From assembly GCA_008508345.1 (NCBI GenBank), contig QNGE01000839.1, positions 62,001-126,000 on the forward strand: a stretch of 64,000 nt of DNA, written 5' to 3'. Made by a program: the position numbers and the translations under genes. The stretch is from Paragonimus westermani (taxonomy: Eukaryota; Platyhelminthes; Trematoda; Plagiorchiida; Troglotrematidae). How positions within the stretch are numbered: the first letter of the stretch is position 1; the number at the start of each line of letters is the position of its first letter. Positions 44,001 through 56,000 of the stretch are shown here, in pieces. Below the pieces are notes generated by a model. The model was not told where the DNA came from. It saw only the letters and a program-made list of their open reading frames with translations, and searched no databases.

Positions 44001-47000
44001 CATTGAGGGGTAGAATGCAGTTTTGCTCTCCAGAAATACCTGAGGTGATCTGGCTATCTGAAGATTTGGCTTCTTAGTTCGACTGTGTAGATGCAGTGGA
44101 CTTTTCACTTTGTCTATTTCTGACGCCGTCACGACACACTCTGGTAGGGAAATTGAGCTTATACAAATCAATAAACCGAAGGCTTCATCCTTGCAAGGTG
44201 AAGAGAAATAGTGGTTCCAACAAATTTCAAGCGTAATTCCTCCGTGCAAAATGAGACCTGAACTCAACTCACAGGGAGGTCTTGTTATCGAGTGAACTTC
44301 AACCGTCAGAGGGGATTCAATCATAAACACGGCATGCTGTTATAACGCGAACCATTTATGTGGTTTCTACAGCGTACGCTTCTATGCAGACATTGTTAGT
44401 AGAATGCCAGTACACTGAGGTGTTGAGTTAAATGGCCCATTTCGTGTTTACCACTCCACTTCTACATGACGGTCATTAACACCAGACTCAGCTCCAATTA
44501 AATGTGTTAACTTGTTCTTCAACCTCGTCGAAATTACGTTGAACTCCCAACAATTCATCTATCTTTTCTGTTTTTGTCCATAACCGCAATCATTAGAACA
44601 TGTTGTTTCCGTGTCTTCACTACTCACTATCACAGTGAACTGTGCTTAAAAATAAACATGTAAGTGGATAGAAGTAGATGCACATCAGCGAACTGGACCG
44701 AAAATCGCATTGGGATGTTTGCCTATGGCAGAAAGACTGAAGGCACAATCCTTTGTTATCAACAAACTGGTTGCATTCAACGTACTACCAGAGCAGTCCA
44801 TCCTTTAGGAGGATGGGGTGGTTGAGTAATTGAGATCAAACGCAAATTTATTGAGCTCACAACGTTATTTCGTTGTTCATCTAATGGGGCGCTTACAACG
44901 TGAAGGCATGTTACCCTTCACTTTTGCCTGACTCCAAGAAACGTTCAAGTGACTGACTGTTGTCTGGCAATATACCACTGCTTACCAGGTGTGCAGTCTA
45001 AGCTGATCGAATAGCTCTAAAACCTAAACGTCTTTGTCTTGTGGTTTCTATGCTCTTGTTAAAAATTCCATACCTTTAACCTCCGCATATTGTTTCGTTA
45101 GCCTCATACAAGGATTGTGATAATAGCATGACTGTAACGTTCAGATGGAACTATGATTGGATTATTGAATCAAGAAAATTAAGTCCACTGATAGAAAATC
45201 TACAGGCTATTTCGATGGTAAGCAGACGTGTTAGGTAGCAAATCGCATATTACGTCATGATCACAACTGGCAAAGTTGGACACGGTAAATCGGACTGGAT
45301 GTGGATTGGCTGATTTTTGTAACCGTCAAATACTTCAAAACATCCATATTGCTTGCTCTTTTCAAACTGATGTTCTTTAGTTCTACCACATTTGTACCTT
45401 TGGTTAGTTTGTTTCAGTTTTTCTAGAAATTAGTCTGTAGTAAAATCTTTGGTGTTATTGTGCAGATTTGAGGTCTCGTGAAACCTAATATACTCATATA
45501 GCCTCACTTTCATGCTTCTAAGGCATCAATTCTCACAAAACGAACCCTAGTTATCGGGACACAATAAAGATAACTGTTAACGTGAGCTCATTCAATCGAT
45601 TTAGTTCGCATACTTCACAGTTTCTCTTATTCACCAAGCAATTATCTCCTCCAGCCTTATAGCAAACTGCATATCACCCATATATATTCCATTCTACAGG
45701 CATGCTCCCGAAGGCCGTTGTTGAGCAGCTGCGGTCGGGTCACCAAGTTCCGCCGGAAGCATATGAGCAATGCACCATTTATTTCAGTGACATTGTCGGT
45801 TTTACTACGATTTCTTCGGGTTCTACACCGTTTGAAGTGAGTAGGTGTTTTGAATAGTTGCCGTACTTTTGTTGGGTATTCACTTTTCCATATGTCGCGC
45901 ATGATTTCTAAAAGGAGACTTGGGCCGAGAACTGTCAACCAAAACAGGGGTGGTAGGGCAATCTGACTGTAATTGGCAACCACGTTGTCTTTAATTAGGA
46001 ATGTTACTAACTGAGAAACCGCGCGCTCTCCCTAGCTTTTTGTTCATCTTTAAGATTATATTGGCTAGTAATACAAATAACTGTGAAGTCCATCAGTTCC
46101 ACATTCAGCAGGTTTTGAGTTTCCTACCTGACACGTAATTTATCTTCGGAGAAGTTGCGTTCTGCTGATTATACGGGCTGAGAATTAAAAATGATTGATC
46201 AACGTACAGTTGTGTGACACATCATAATATACCCAAATAAGCCGCACTGATTAATAATGTACTATTCATTCCTGTTATTTCCATACGCTTGGTTTATTTC
46301 ACAAGGCAATCCGGAATGTCGATCGCTAACTTCATCCGACTTTAACATGTTGCTCACAAAGACTCGCCTATCTGTTTTAATGAGTTGACTTGCTACCTGA
46401 ACTGCTTTGACGTTTGACGCTGTTTCGAAACGAACCCCTAGTTTTTCACACAGACTTCCTTCCTTGTGTTTCGGGTGACTCGAAAAGAGGAAAGGAAATG
46501 CTAGCAAATCGAAAGGTTATTCGTCTATCATATGCATTTCAAAGTCCACCAGATGTGGGCTAAACAGCTTGAGTACTTGATGACACAAGCCACAGCAAGA
46601 CCTAGTAATTTGTGAAAGTGAAACAGCCAAAAAGCCGGTTGTATAGATCACAGAACTCAACCGTAGTTTTAACGAGATAACGAACAAATCATTCTCGGTA
46701 CCTAGACAGCCTTCTTCTTCAAGGGGACAGTTTATGGTGTCTGGCAGCTCAACTGCTTTCAAGGGAGTTATCCGGTAGAATTCAGTAAAGTCATATCTGG
46801 CAGCTCATTCTCGGCTTTTTCCAATGGAAGTGTGTAGTTTTGCTCCGGGCTCTGACTACACCCTTCACTTCGTCGTACAGACAAATCAGAACTGCCGATT
46901 TTTGGAGGACGGGACACACTACACCAATTCCTAAAAACGTAACCACCACAATTCGTTTGATCTCCTGCATATCCAGGAAACTTACGCTCATGCTCAACCC

Positions 47001-50000
47001 CGGATGCTATGGTTTGTCTAGCTTATCCTATCCAAACTACAGTCATGAATTTGAAAAAATGTGTAGACCTCAAAAACCAGTGGTTACTGAATAAAAAATG
47101 GAGTGCAATTTACACCCTTTATTCGGTGTTTCAGAAGTGAAGGATGAAATTGCCCTGACATTCTGGAAATATCCTAAATTACACTGTTTTATATAACAGC
47201 AAACAGAGTCCAAATGTGAAATTTCCGAGCTCCTGGTGTGGCTTCGTAGCTCCGCTGGTAAAGCGCTTGCCGCGTTAAGGCATTCTTTGTCTGTCGCTGG
47301 TTCGAATCCAGCTGAAGCCCTGTCTTTTCACAGTCGGGTCTCGTCTAAAAACCAGTTTCTATTCCGTATTGTTTGGTTAAAGATATGAAAAGTATAACCG
47401 TTGATCACGCATTATAACATCTTCCTTCTAGGTTGTGGCGCTACTCAATAAGTTATACACGGAATTCGATGAAATCATTGACCGGTATGACGTTTACAAA
47501 GTGGAAACAATCGGTGATGCGTGTGAGTTCAAATGTGAACTGTGTTGCCACCTTGAATCCCATAACTTCTGTAGTTGTTTTCATTCAGCACGAAACATTA
47601 TCCGAAGCGTAATCTCCTTCCTGAATGACAGCATCTCTGTGCTGAAAGTGGTCTGTCATTTCATATAAAATTACCATAATCTAAGGGCTTCAATAACTAA
47701 TAGATCAATCAATTTTCTGTAAAGTGATTTTTATCCACACGTGGATTAATCATGATTGGTCGTTATCTCATTGGACAGTTTTGTAAGTAAACACGATGTA
47801 GTCATTGCTAAGTTATATCTGGGTGTATTGCTGATCATTTGCTCATGGGCTGTCAACAAGAATTCGACGTTAAAAGTGGAGTCATTTGGTGTGAATCGTC
47901 TGCGTTACCTTACGACTACGATTAAATTTCTCAGGTACGCCTAACCAACATGTGATTTTGCTTGGTCTTCCGCGAATTACACATAACAGATGAACCAAAA
48001 GGAAAAACTTCAGATCCGTGTGGATTACGTAAATATTAGCTGTCGTCTTCTCTGCTTTCAGACATGGTTGCCTCGGGTGTCCCCAGACGCAACGGGGAAC
48101 GGCACGCCGTTGCCATTACAGACATGTCGCTGGATTTGGTCAACGTCTCACACCATTTTGTCATTCCCCACATGCCGGAGGAACCGCTGAAAATTCGCGT
48201 TGGCTTACATTCAGGTGGTGCTTCGTTTTCAGCTGTTATTCCATAACTCCAGGTTTTCTGCCAAATCAAACCTAGTGCTTGTCATTTGAGGCAGTAGTAC
48301 ATTACGTTTTCATAATTACCAGTCATCAGTAACTGACTTTCCTTTGTGTGAGGTGTCATCTGAGGGTTTAGCAATTATCTCGGTGCCAGGTTGGCATGGC
48401 AGTTATTGTAGCCACTTAACACACAAATGTCATCAACCAGTTCCCCCCCCCATCGGGTTCATATTCTGTTCCTTGCTCCGTGATACCCACGTGACACCCT
48501 GTGGCGGTAGCCGCAGTAGCCGACACCTTCTCGTGTGCTCAGCGGACCAGGGTTTGTCTGGTTTGTTTTTTGTGATTCTTTGTCCGCACGAGCAACATTT
48601 CTGTGGTTGACTATAAGGATGGACGTTTTGGCTTAATGAATGTTAGGGCTGATCATGACATTCAGATAGAGTGAAGCGTTATCCGTGAACTGGTTTGACA
48701 CGTGCGTATCGGATCTGCTCTCGTGACCAAACCCTTACATTCTGAAAGTGTCACCGCACTATTGCTAAGTTCACCTCAAGGTCAGACAGACATAGCGGAT
48801 GAGACATCAGTGGGTGACACCAAGGATATGTGTTAAATGTTGCCAAACATGAAGTGACAAACTATTTATTTTTTGGACAGTTCAGATGCTTTGGTTTCTT
48901 AGTTTCCATCACCATGATAGCCTGCATGCTTTTCAAGACGATTTTACGAAAGTAGGCCAAAACATACACTCAACCTGTTTATTGTAGTGAGTTGTACACG
49001 AGGTTATAAACGCAGGGCGGGCAAGAAGGCCTTGTTTCATCTCCCCTCGAATCTCTTTTGACTCTAGGAAGCAAACGCTGATTCGTAACCTAGAGCGAAT
49101 GAGTATGAAAAGTTTACCTGCCTTAGAAGACAACGCGTTTACAAATATACTGTGTGTCAATCGTGAATAATCAGCCGACAGTTGTCGTATCTCCAGTTTG
49201 CTTGAAATGGCCGAAGAATGGTTAAACTGCGCTGAAAATACTTGTTGTAGATAGACATCAGGTTATTCATTCATACTCCTGTTTGTTCAATGGCAAATCG
49301 GTTTTTGCGGAGAAAAATCTGCAGAACAGATAAGTCAACCGATGATCATCTGGGAATTTGTAGAGAAAATATGTCCAATATTTAGAAAAGTCACTAGGAA
49401 AGTCAGCTTTGGACCAGCAAATATTTGTAGACATACCTAATTGTACTCTGCTGAATGAATTTTTAACCAGTTCGTCTATGGTGTACGGAGCTCACAACTT
49501 GCGGATGGACACCAAACTTCTGGCGTGTCGTAGCAGCTGAACAGTATGACGATCAGAGAGGCATTCTTACTGAATACACAGACTGGCTGGCCTTGCTGTC
49601 TGCTGCTGTATTTTATAGTTGCATACATCAGGAAATACTGAAGATAGTTGACGAAGTGTTTGAACCCTACCAGTACGGAAAAATAGGGAACGGAAACCTG
49701 CGTTTGCCATATAACCATCCATTTGGACAATTTGGCTAACTGTCTGCCTACAGCAAAATCACAAATCTCAATCTGGAACGAGGAAAGTTTTGCCTCTCAG
49801 TCAAACCGATGCACGTTAACCACGTTGTCTTCCACAGAACATTCAGTTTTATTCCCGTTCGCTGAATGGATTTCCACGTGATTTTACTTCGAAAGCCGAC
49901 ACACTATGACCGTATCTCATTCTCGAACACCCGCCAGCTGTCTAAAGCATTGTTCTCATAAGTGTTTTCACACAGCACTTTTCCTGTTGCTCTCATGGAT

Positions 50001-53000
50001 AGATATTTTTTGAGGCAATTCCCATCAAACTCTCCCAATCAAACAACATGCGCCAGCTAATGTGAAATTTAGAACGTGGAACCAAAACCAGTAGACGTGA
50101 GACAAGTGACAATCTACCTGTGAAGAGTGCGGGCCTCGTGAATTTGTGAAGAGGGCAAGTGTCAGCCGTGTGCTACATATCCATTGTTTCATATCTGTTC
50201 GAACTTCACGTGGTTCATGGACAGTTGGCCAAGTGATGTGGAGATTACGTGATTTCGATTACAACATTCCTGAGAAAGGCCACCCGAGGTGGTTGAGACG
50301 TAGAGTATTACAACTTGCTCGTGACGTTGTGTTATTCCCAATCTGTTTATCAATTACGTGAACTTCTTTATCTCACACAGATGATATTAAACCAAATGTA
50401 GCTAGAGTCCCTGCCGCTATTACCTCTGGCAGACTGACAGCTCTGAAGTGGACTTAGCAAACTATGTAGGTCATTTGCAATGCAGCCTCCAGCTTTACCC
50501 GAAGACCAGCGACATGCAAATGAAAACCAGGTGCACTGAACTTTGTTTTTCTTGAACATTCTCTGGGCTAGAAAACGACGAAAGAAACGTCAGCAAGTCC
50601 TCTTTGATTGGTGGCATTAGTACCCGATAGGTAATAAACGAACAAGTGAACAGCTTCAAAGAATGGACAAGCTACCGCTTCAGAATCCTCGACAGGTCTT
50701 AAACTGGCTAGTAGCCTCGTCTATGAGCATAGAGTAATGAATGTGGCCGCCGCCTTTACTGTGTGTGGCAACCCAACATTGTCATAATATAGCCTGTTCT
50801 AGCTTCCACTTCGAGGCCGAATTTAAGTTTGGGATACACGCAGTCGAATTCCGTTAACTGGTTTGAGTATCATCGTTACGGCTGATCGAGCAGCGTCTAT
50901 GTTCATACGTTGGGTATATGATGACAACAATCCGATATCCACCTTCAGTTTGTGTTTGAGTTTTCTTGCTAGCCACGGCCAATCTGGTAAAATTATGGTA
51001 TGCCATCACTCTACTTATATACAAGTCTCCAGTGAATCAATTTTGAACTGTAAGGCTGCATGACATTAATAATATTTTCGGATTATCGATCACAGCAACA
51101 ACCTCGTCCTGAATGATTCTGGTGTAGTATGACAACGCATCCAAGAAGGATGGGGTAACCCCTAATAATCCATGCTCCACTTTCTTATATTCGCTTAGGT
51201 AGTCATGTTGACAGGATCACAAATTTACCCTCAACTCAGCGGAGTTGATCAATATTTGTAACGTTTCATTATCTCCACTGGCGATTGGTTTAAAACAGAG
51301 TATGATGAGCTCTGTGTGGCAAGGCACAATATTTGGGGTATACCATGTCTCGGAAATTTAGGTGAAATCTTGGGAGGAAGAAAGTCCTTTACCGTCCGCC
51401 TGTCACAATCAAAGAACTTTGTATTAATTACATCTGAATGGTTCATACCTCGGAGTAATTTCAACGGACTTTTCGCCATAGTTTTTGTCTTACCCGAATC
51501 ATTCACCAATCTTACTAAACCATGTTCCATCTAACACCGTCAATGAAATACTCACGACGTAATCATGTAATTTGGGCGAAGCAACTCGAGATGGCTTATT
51601 CCGTCCCGTTACTAGCATACACTTCTGTGATAGAAAGTTCTCTTAAAGCGTCTGTCTCTTCCTATTAAGGCATTGCACTGTAGCGCGTGCATCAACACCC
51701 AAAACCCCCTCTGACAGACTGTAATCCCTCCAAAGTCACAAAGATTTAATGGTCTAATCAACTTTTCCTGCCATTCACGAACGGCTTGCACGTGTACAAA
51801 TGTATAAGCATGATGCGACTGACTGGAGAGAGCTACAGGCGAAATTTGCGCTAAGTGAATTCTCTGGGAATAAAAGGGGAATTGAAGTAGAAATTTACTG
51901 CTGAGTTTGTAAAACAAGAGGTCAAATAATTCAGAGTATCTTCTTTTCCTCTTTCGAACGCATCTTGGATTTTTTCATTCTCCCTGCTTGTTAGGGCATA
52001 TGTGCGTTAACTGAATGTTCAGGTGGGGCTAAACTTTCACCTATTATGTGTGACTGTTTCTCACCAGAGTTAAAATGAGCACCCAGTTACCTGAGTCATC
52101 ATTTTTCACAATTCCTTCATTTCCAGTCAAAAATGGTGTTGCTAATTCCCAAGAATACAGTTTTCCATGATGTGTGGCGGAATGGTCGCAATAAATAAAT
52201 AAACGGATACCACATGAAATTTCACCAAACGGCGTTCGCTACGGAATGACAAAAAGCCAAGTTCCACTGAACCATTGACGAAACAACGTATACTGATGTA
52301 CACCAAAACCTTGCCAAACATGACCACAATATTTCTGAGACCACAGGGCACCCCGCTAGCACATAGGTTAACGGCCGCATTACGAAGAGTGTTGTCGAAA
52401 TCGAGGGGGCAGTCCAAACCCGCCGTTGGAAGAAACGTCATATACGAGATTCATTACAATGACTGCGGCCATTACGTTGGCCAAGTAGGACGGGCATGAT
52501 GAAAGAGAATCCATAGACAACAACTTGTCATCGAGAGACACGAATTATCGTCTTCTATATCCTCATTTTCAAACCGATCCACCTTATCAGAGTTCGTACC
52601 CTTCTATATAACTTTGGTAGTGATTGTCACAATCCATCTCGGATTGACAGTTTGTCACGACTACGGTCTCAGTAACTCGAAATGGTGCTCAATAAGGTTT
52701 ATGATAATCACTCACTAGCCAATACTGCATGACTGGTCTCTCAATATTCTGGACCAATCAGATGAACCTTATTGGTGATTAAACCAACAACTCTGCGTTA
52801 CTAACCAAGGCTTTAAGTTCTTGGCCAGCGTTCCGTAGATTATACTAACAAATTTTTATCATTTTCGATGGTTGTTTATTTCATGGGTGAATCATGGATT
52901 GTTTTTAACTGTTTCACATCTATCGGTAACAATGATTGTGTCATTGTGAATCCGTCTCCCATGTTACACTGACACCCACTTCGTAAGTAAATAACTGAAA

Positions 53001-56000
53001 CTGAAAGATCTAACTCACCGATTACAAATCAAACCATTCATTAGTTTACTTCACACGACCCAATTGTGTGCACACCTCTAACTACTTGTAAGTAGTGACA
53101 TTCAAAGTGGAATTATGTGAACACAGCTGAGCTGCTGACTGAAACCTGACTGGAGCACGGTAACCACAGCATTATCAATTGGAGTGAACAAAACAATCCC
53201 TATATCCCTTGTGCAGAGTAAATAGCACAACCAGCAGTTAACTGCGACTAAAATTACCAATCTTCAGTTGGTGCATTAGCATTGAAAATTTCGGTGTCAT
53301 GGGCACAACTGCAGCAGTTCAAAATCAGTCTGGAGAATGCAGTCAAACTGAACGAATTGATACAACCATCTACGTGACAGCAGGTAACCAGTCTAACTCA
53401 GAACATCTGTTTAAACGTAACTCAGTCACCAGAGATCGATATTTGCCTCGGATAATTTGTCAGTAAAATTGTGTCATTGTAACGCAGCTGATCGGAAACT
53501 CTCCGAAACTCTTCCGTTTCAGGTTCCGTTTGCGCTGGTGTTGTTGGTTTGAAAATGCCACGCTATTGTCTATTTGGTGACACAGTCAATACAGCCAGTC
53601 GCATGGAGAGTACCGGAGAGGGTGAGCGCTGAATATGTAATCACAACAGTTCCACTTTTCTATGTGCATGTAATATAATGGGGACTTTATACTAACAAAT
53701 CGACTTTCTTACACTAGCACGTTTGACGTTGTTCTGTCAAAGCTTGCAACAAGACAGTATCAGTCGAATGTTAGACAGTTGCTACAGTGTGCCATTATTG
53801 GTGAGCACCATGGCTTACTTGATTTGTTGCAACATACCTCTTATTGTTAACCAGTGAAGTTGTTTACCACCGAGAATGTATTGCTCATGAATGCTATACT
53901 TCATTCATTGGACTGCAATGTTGATTGTTTACTGTTCAAAATGACTGTCTCAGGGAATTTCTCACAGACGGTTGTCCCAGCGGGTTGTCAGTAGGTCAGA
54001 TCTCATTGTACCCATTTAGCACAGAGGTGGTCCAGAAATTGCCAGCTATGCCACCATCATTAGCTTTGTTTGAACAAAACGAAGTTAATCCCAAACCACT
54101 GATTACGTTATCGCAGCTGGCAGGATAAACAGTGTTTTGCGGAAGGTATTTCTTGTCTAGCTGCCTAGATCAGACAGCAAGATATTGGTGTACGTAGTGT
54201 CAAGATAGTTCGAAGATTCGTTGTCACTCTGGACAGCCAATGCTGAACCTTTGTTTGTGCTTGGAGTGGTCATGGATGATCCAAGGCCGCGAAAGCTACG
54301 GTTCATGGACATGATATATCAGGACATACTAGCCCCAGTCAGTCAGAGTATCAGCAACTTGGGTAACATCATGTTATGTTAGTAGATTTTGGTAAGCCGA
54401 GGGGTTACAACCCTGTTGATTGCTCAGTCGTTTCAGTGACTTTAACGTGTGGGTTCTTGGTTCACTGGTTATTGATTTTCACCCTGGATTTCCAGACCTC
54501 AGCAAGTGATGCCCCAAACCCAGTTAGGAACTTAACACTCCAATGTTTTACAACAAACAATGACTGTTTCTTTGCTAAGAGCGTTTCTGTAAATCCGGAT
54601 TTGTACTTTAACAGCACAGTGAACCAACTTCGACATGTTGATACATTAACGGCACATGCGGCACAAATGTAACATAGATGCGACGATTAATTTAATCCGA
54701 ATGCTCTGTGTGCACTTTCTCAAACTGACATGCATTTTTGCAACACTTTTCAATGTAACGTTTCCATTTTCGCCCTGTCTTCATGTAAGCCTATAAAATT
54801 CATTGTTCGGACTCAACGCACGAAATATTGGAACGATTCGGCGGATTTATTTTTGAAAAACGTGGCACGATAACAGTCAAAGTGAGTCACTGCTGTGTCG
54901 TACATCCACTGGTTTCAGTTAACTCCATTAATTCTGGACTTGTTGTTGACCTTCTTTTACTGTATGACACTAGGCCTTTTGGGTTTCTCATGGCAAACGA
55001 CATATCAAAAAGTCGTCCAAGACATGAACACTAACATCTCATATTCCTATTGAACAGGAGCCACATTTTAACATTGAAATTATCCACTTCAAAATATGAA
55101 AGTCCAGACACTTCCTTATTGTTTGCTCGCAAATTGCATGCCAGTGCTCTTGGCAAAGGACTGTTCACCGGTGTTATAACTGGTATTTTGTGGAGGCTTT
55201 TCAATGTGATGGCTATTCTACGTGGTTGAGGAAACTTCACAGTTACGGCTTCGATAATACCCAGCATGTAGCAATAAGCGACTAACTAATCGGACGCGGG
55301 TCCCTGATTAAGACAATTGGACAGTTCCTTGCGAAAATAACTGTGAATACCGGGCACTGACAGTGCAAAACAACGGAAAACATGACAAGATTCTACACTT
55401 GCTGCGCAAGAAAATTAGCCACTGATGGGTCGTTGATCAGTGTGGAAGCTGTGAAGTACACCTCGAGATGTTATAATCAGAAATGCTCATACCCAACAAC
55501 ATGTACATCATGCTGGTCATTAAACATGTGCCGATTACTGGGCTAGCAACGTTAATTCGACCAATCTAATGTTCGAGTGGGACCAAGCAACTAGGTTTGG
55601 TGACAACTTTTGCCTGTTGGGTGTGTATGCGTGACTGAAGGAGAGCGTTGCGCTGAATTTCCCAGAAATAATCTGAAGATCATCCGAACATAAACAGCTA
55701 TCCACACCACATCCCTTTAAGCGAGCAGTAATGTGCATACGGCAATTCTGCGAAACTTTGGAAAACATGCTGCCATAAGTCATTGGAAGTGCACTTAATG
55801 TGGTTACACCCACATCACCGGTATTGGGTAGAAACTTGGAGGAAAATGAGTGGAAGGTGTGTGAATGGAAGAATTTACTTGGAAATCAGAACGTGATCGG
55901 CTTCGTTCAAAACACCTCGAGAATCACACAACTAAAGGCCTCAGCAAGACTCTCGAATGATTTGTTCCATTCAAGAAGATTTTACTGAAGCTGATGGCGG

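Larger units (their letters stand above)
48215..53522 (+). other. Intron 22 (about 5.3 kb, the longest)
   Basis: GTGGTG donor, TTCCGTTTCAG acceptor. Holds copy B of the hammerhead repeat (50249) and a Penelope-type GIY-YIG remnant (52260..52560), possibly parts of one decayed insertion. No recognisable coding similarity between 48.2 and 50.2 kb. Confidence 0.5.

Noticed and set aside
43953..44330. 125-codon antisense open frame in intron 19
   Set aside because: No similarity, no splice context and no repeat association seen.
53718..53800. Exon-like segment in intron 23 with CACTAG acceptor and GTGAGC donor, open frame in the phase left by exon 23
   Set aside because: Its peptide ([11 protein letters not shown]...) does not match the cyclase fold at this point and it ends in a phase that exon 24 cannot accept, whereas exon 23 joins exon 24 directly with a perfect family match. 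It could be a rare poison exon, nothing more.
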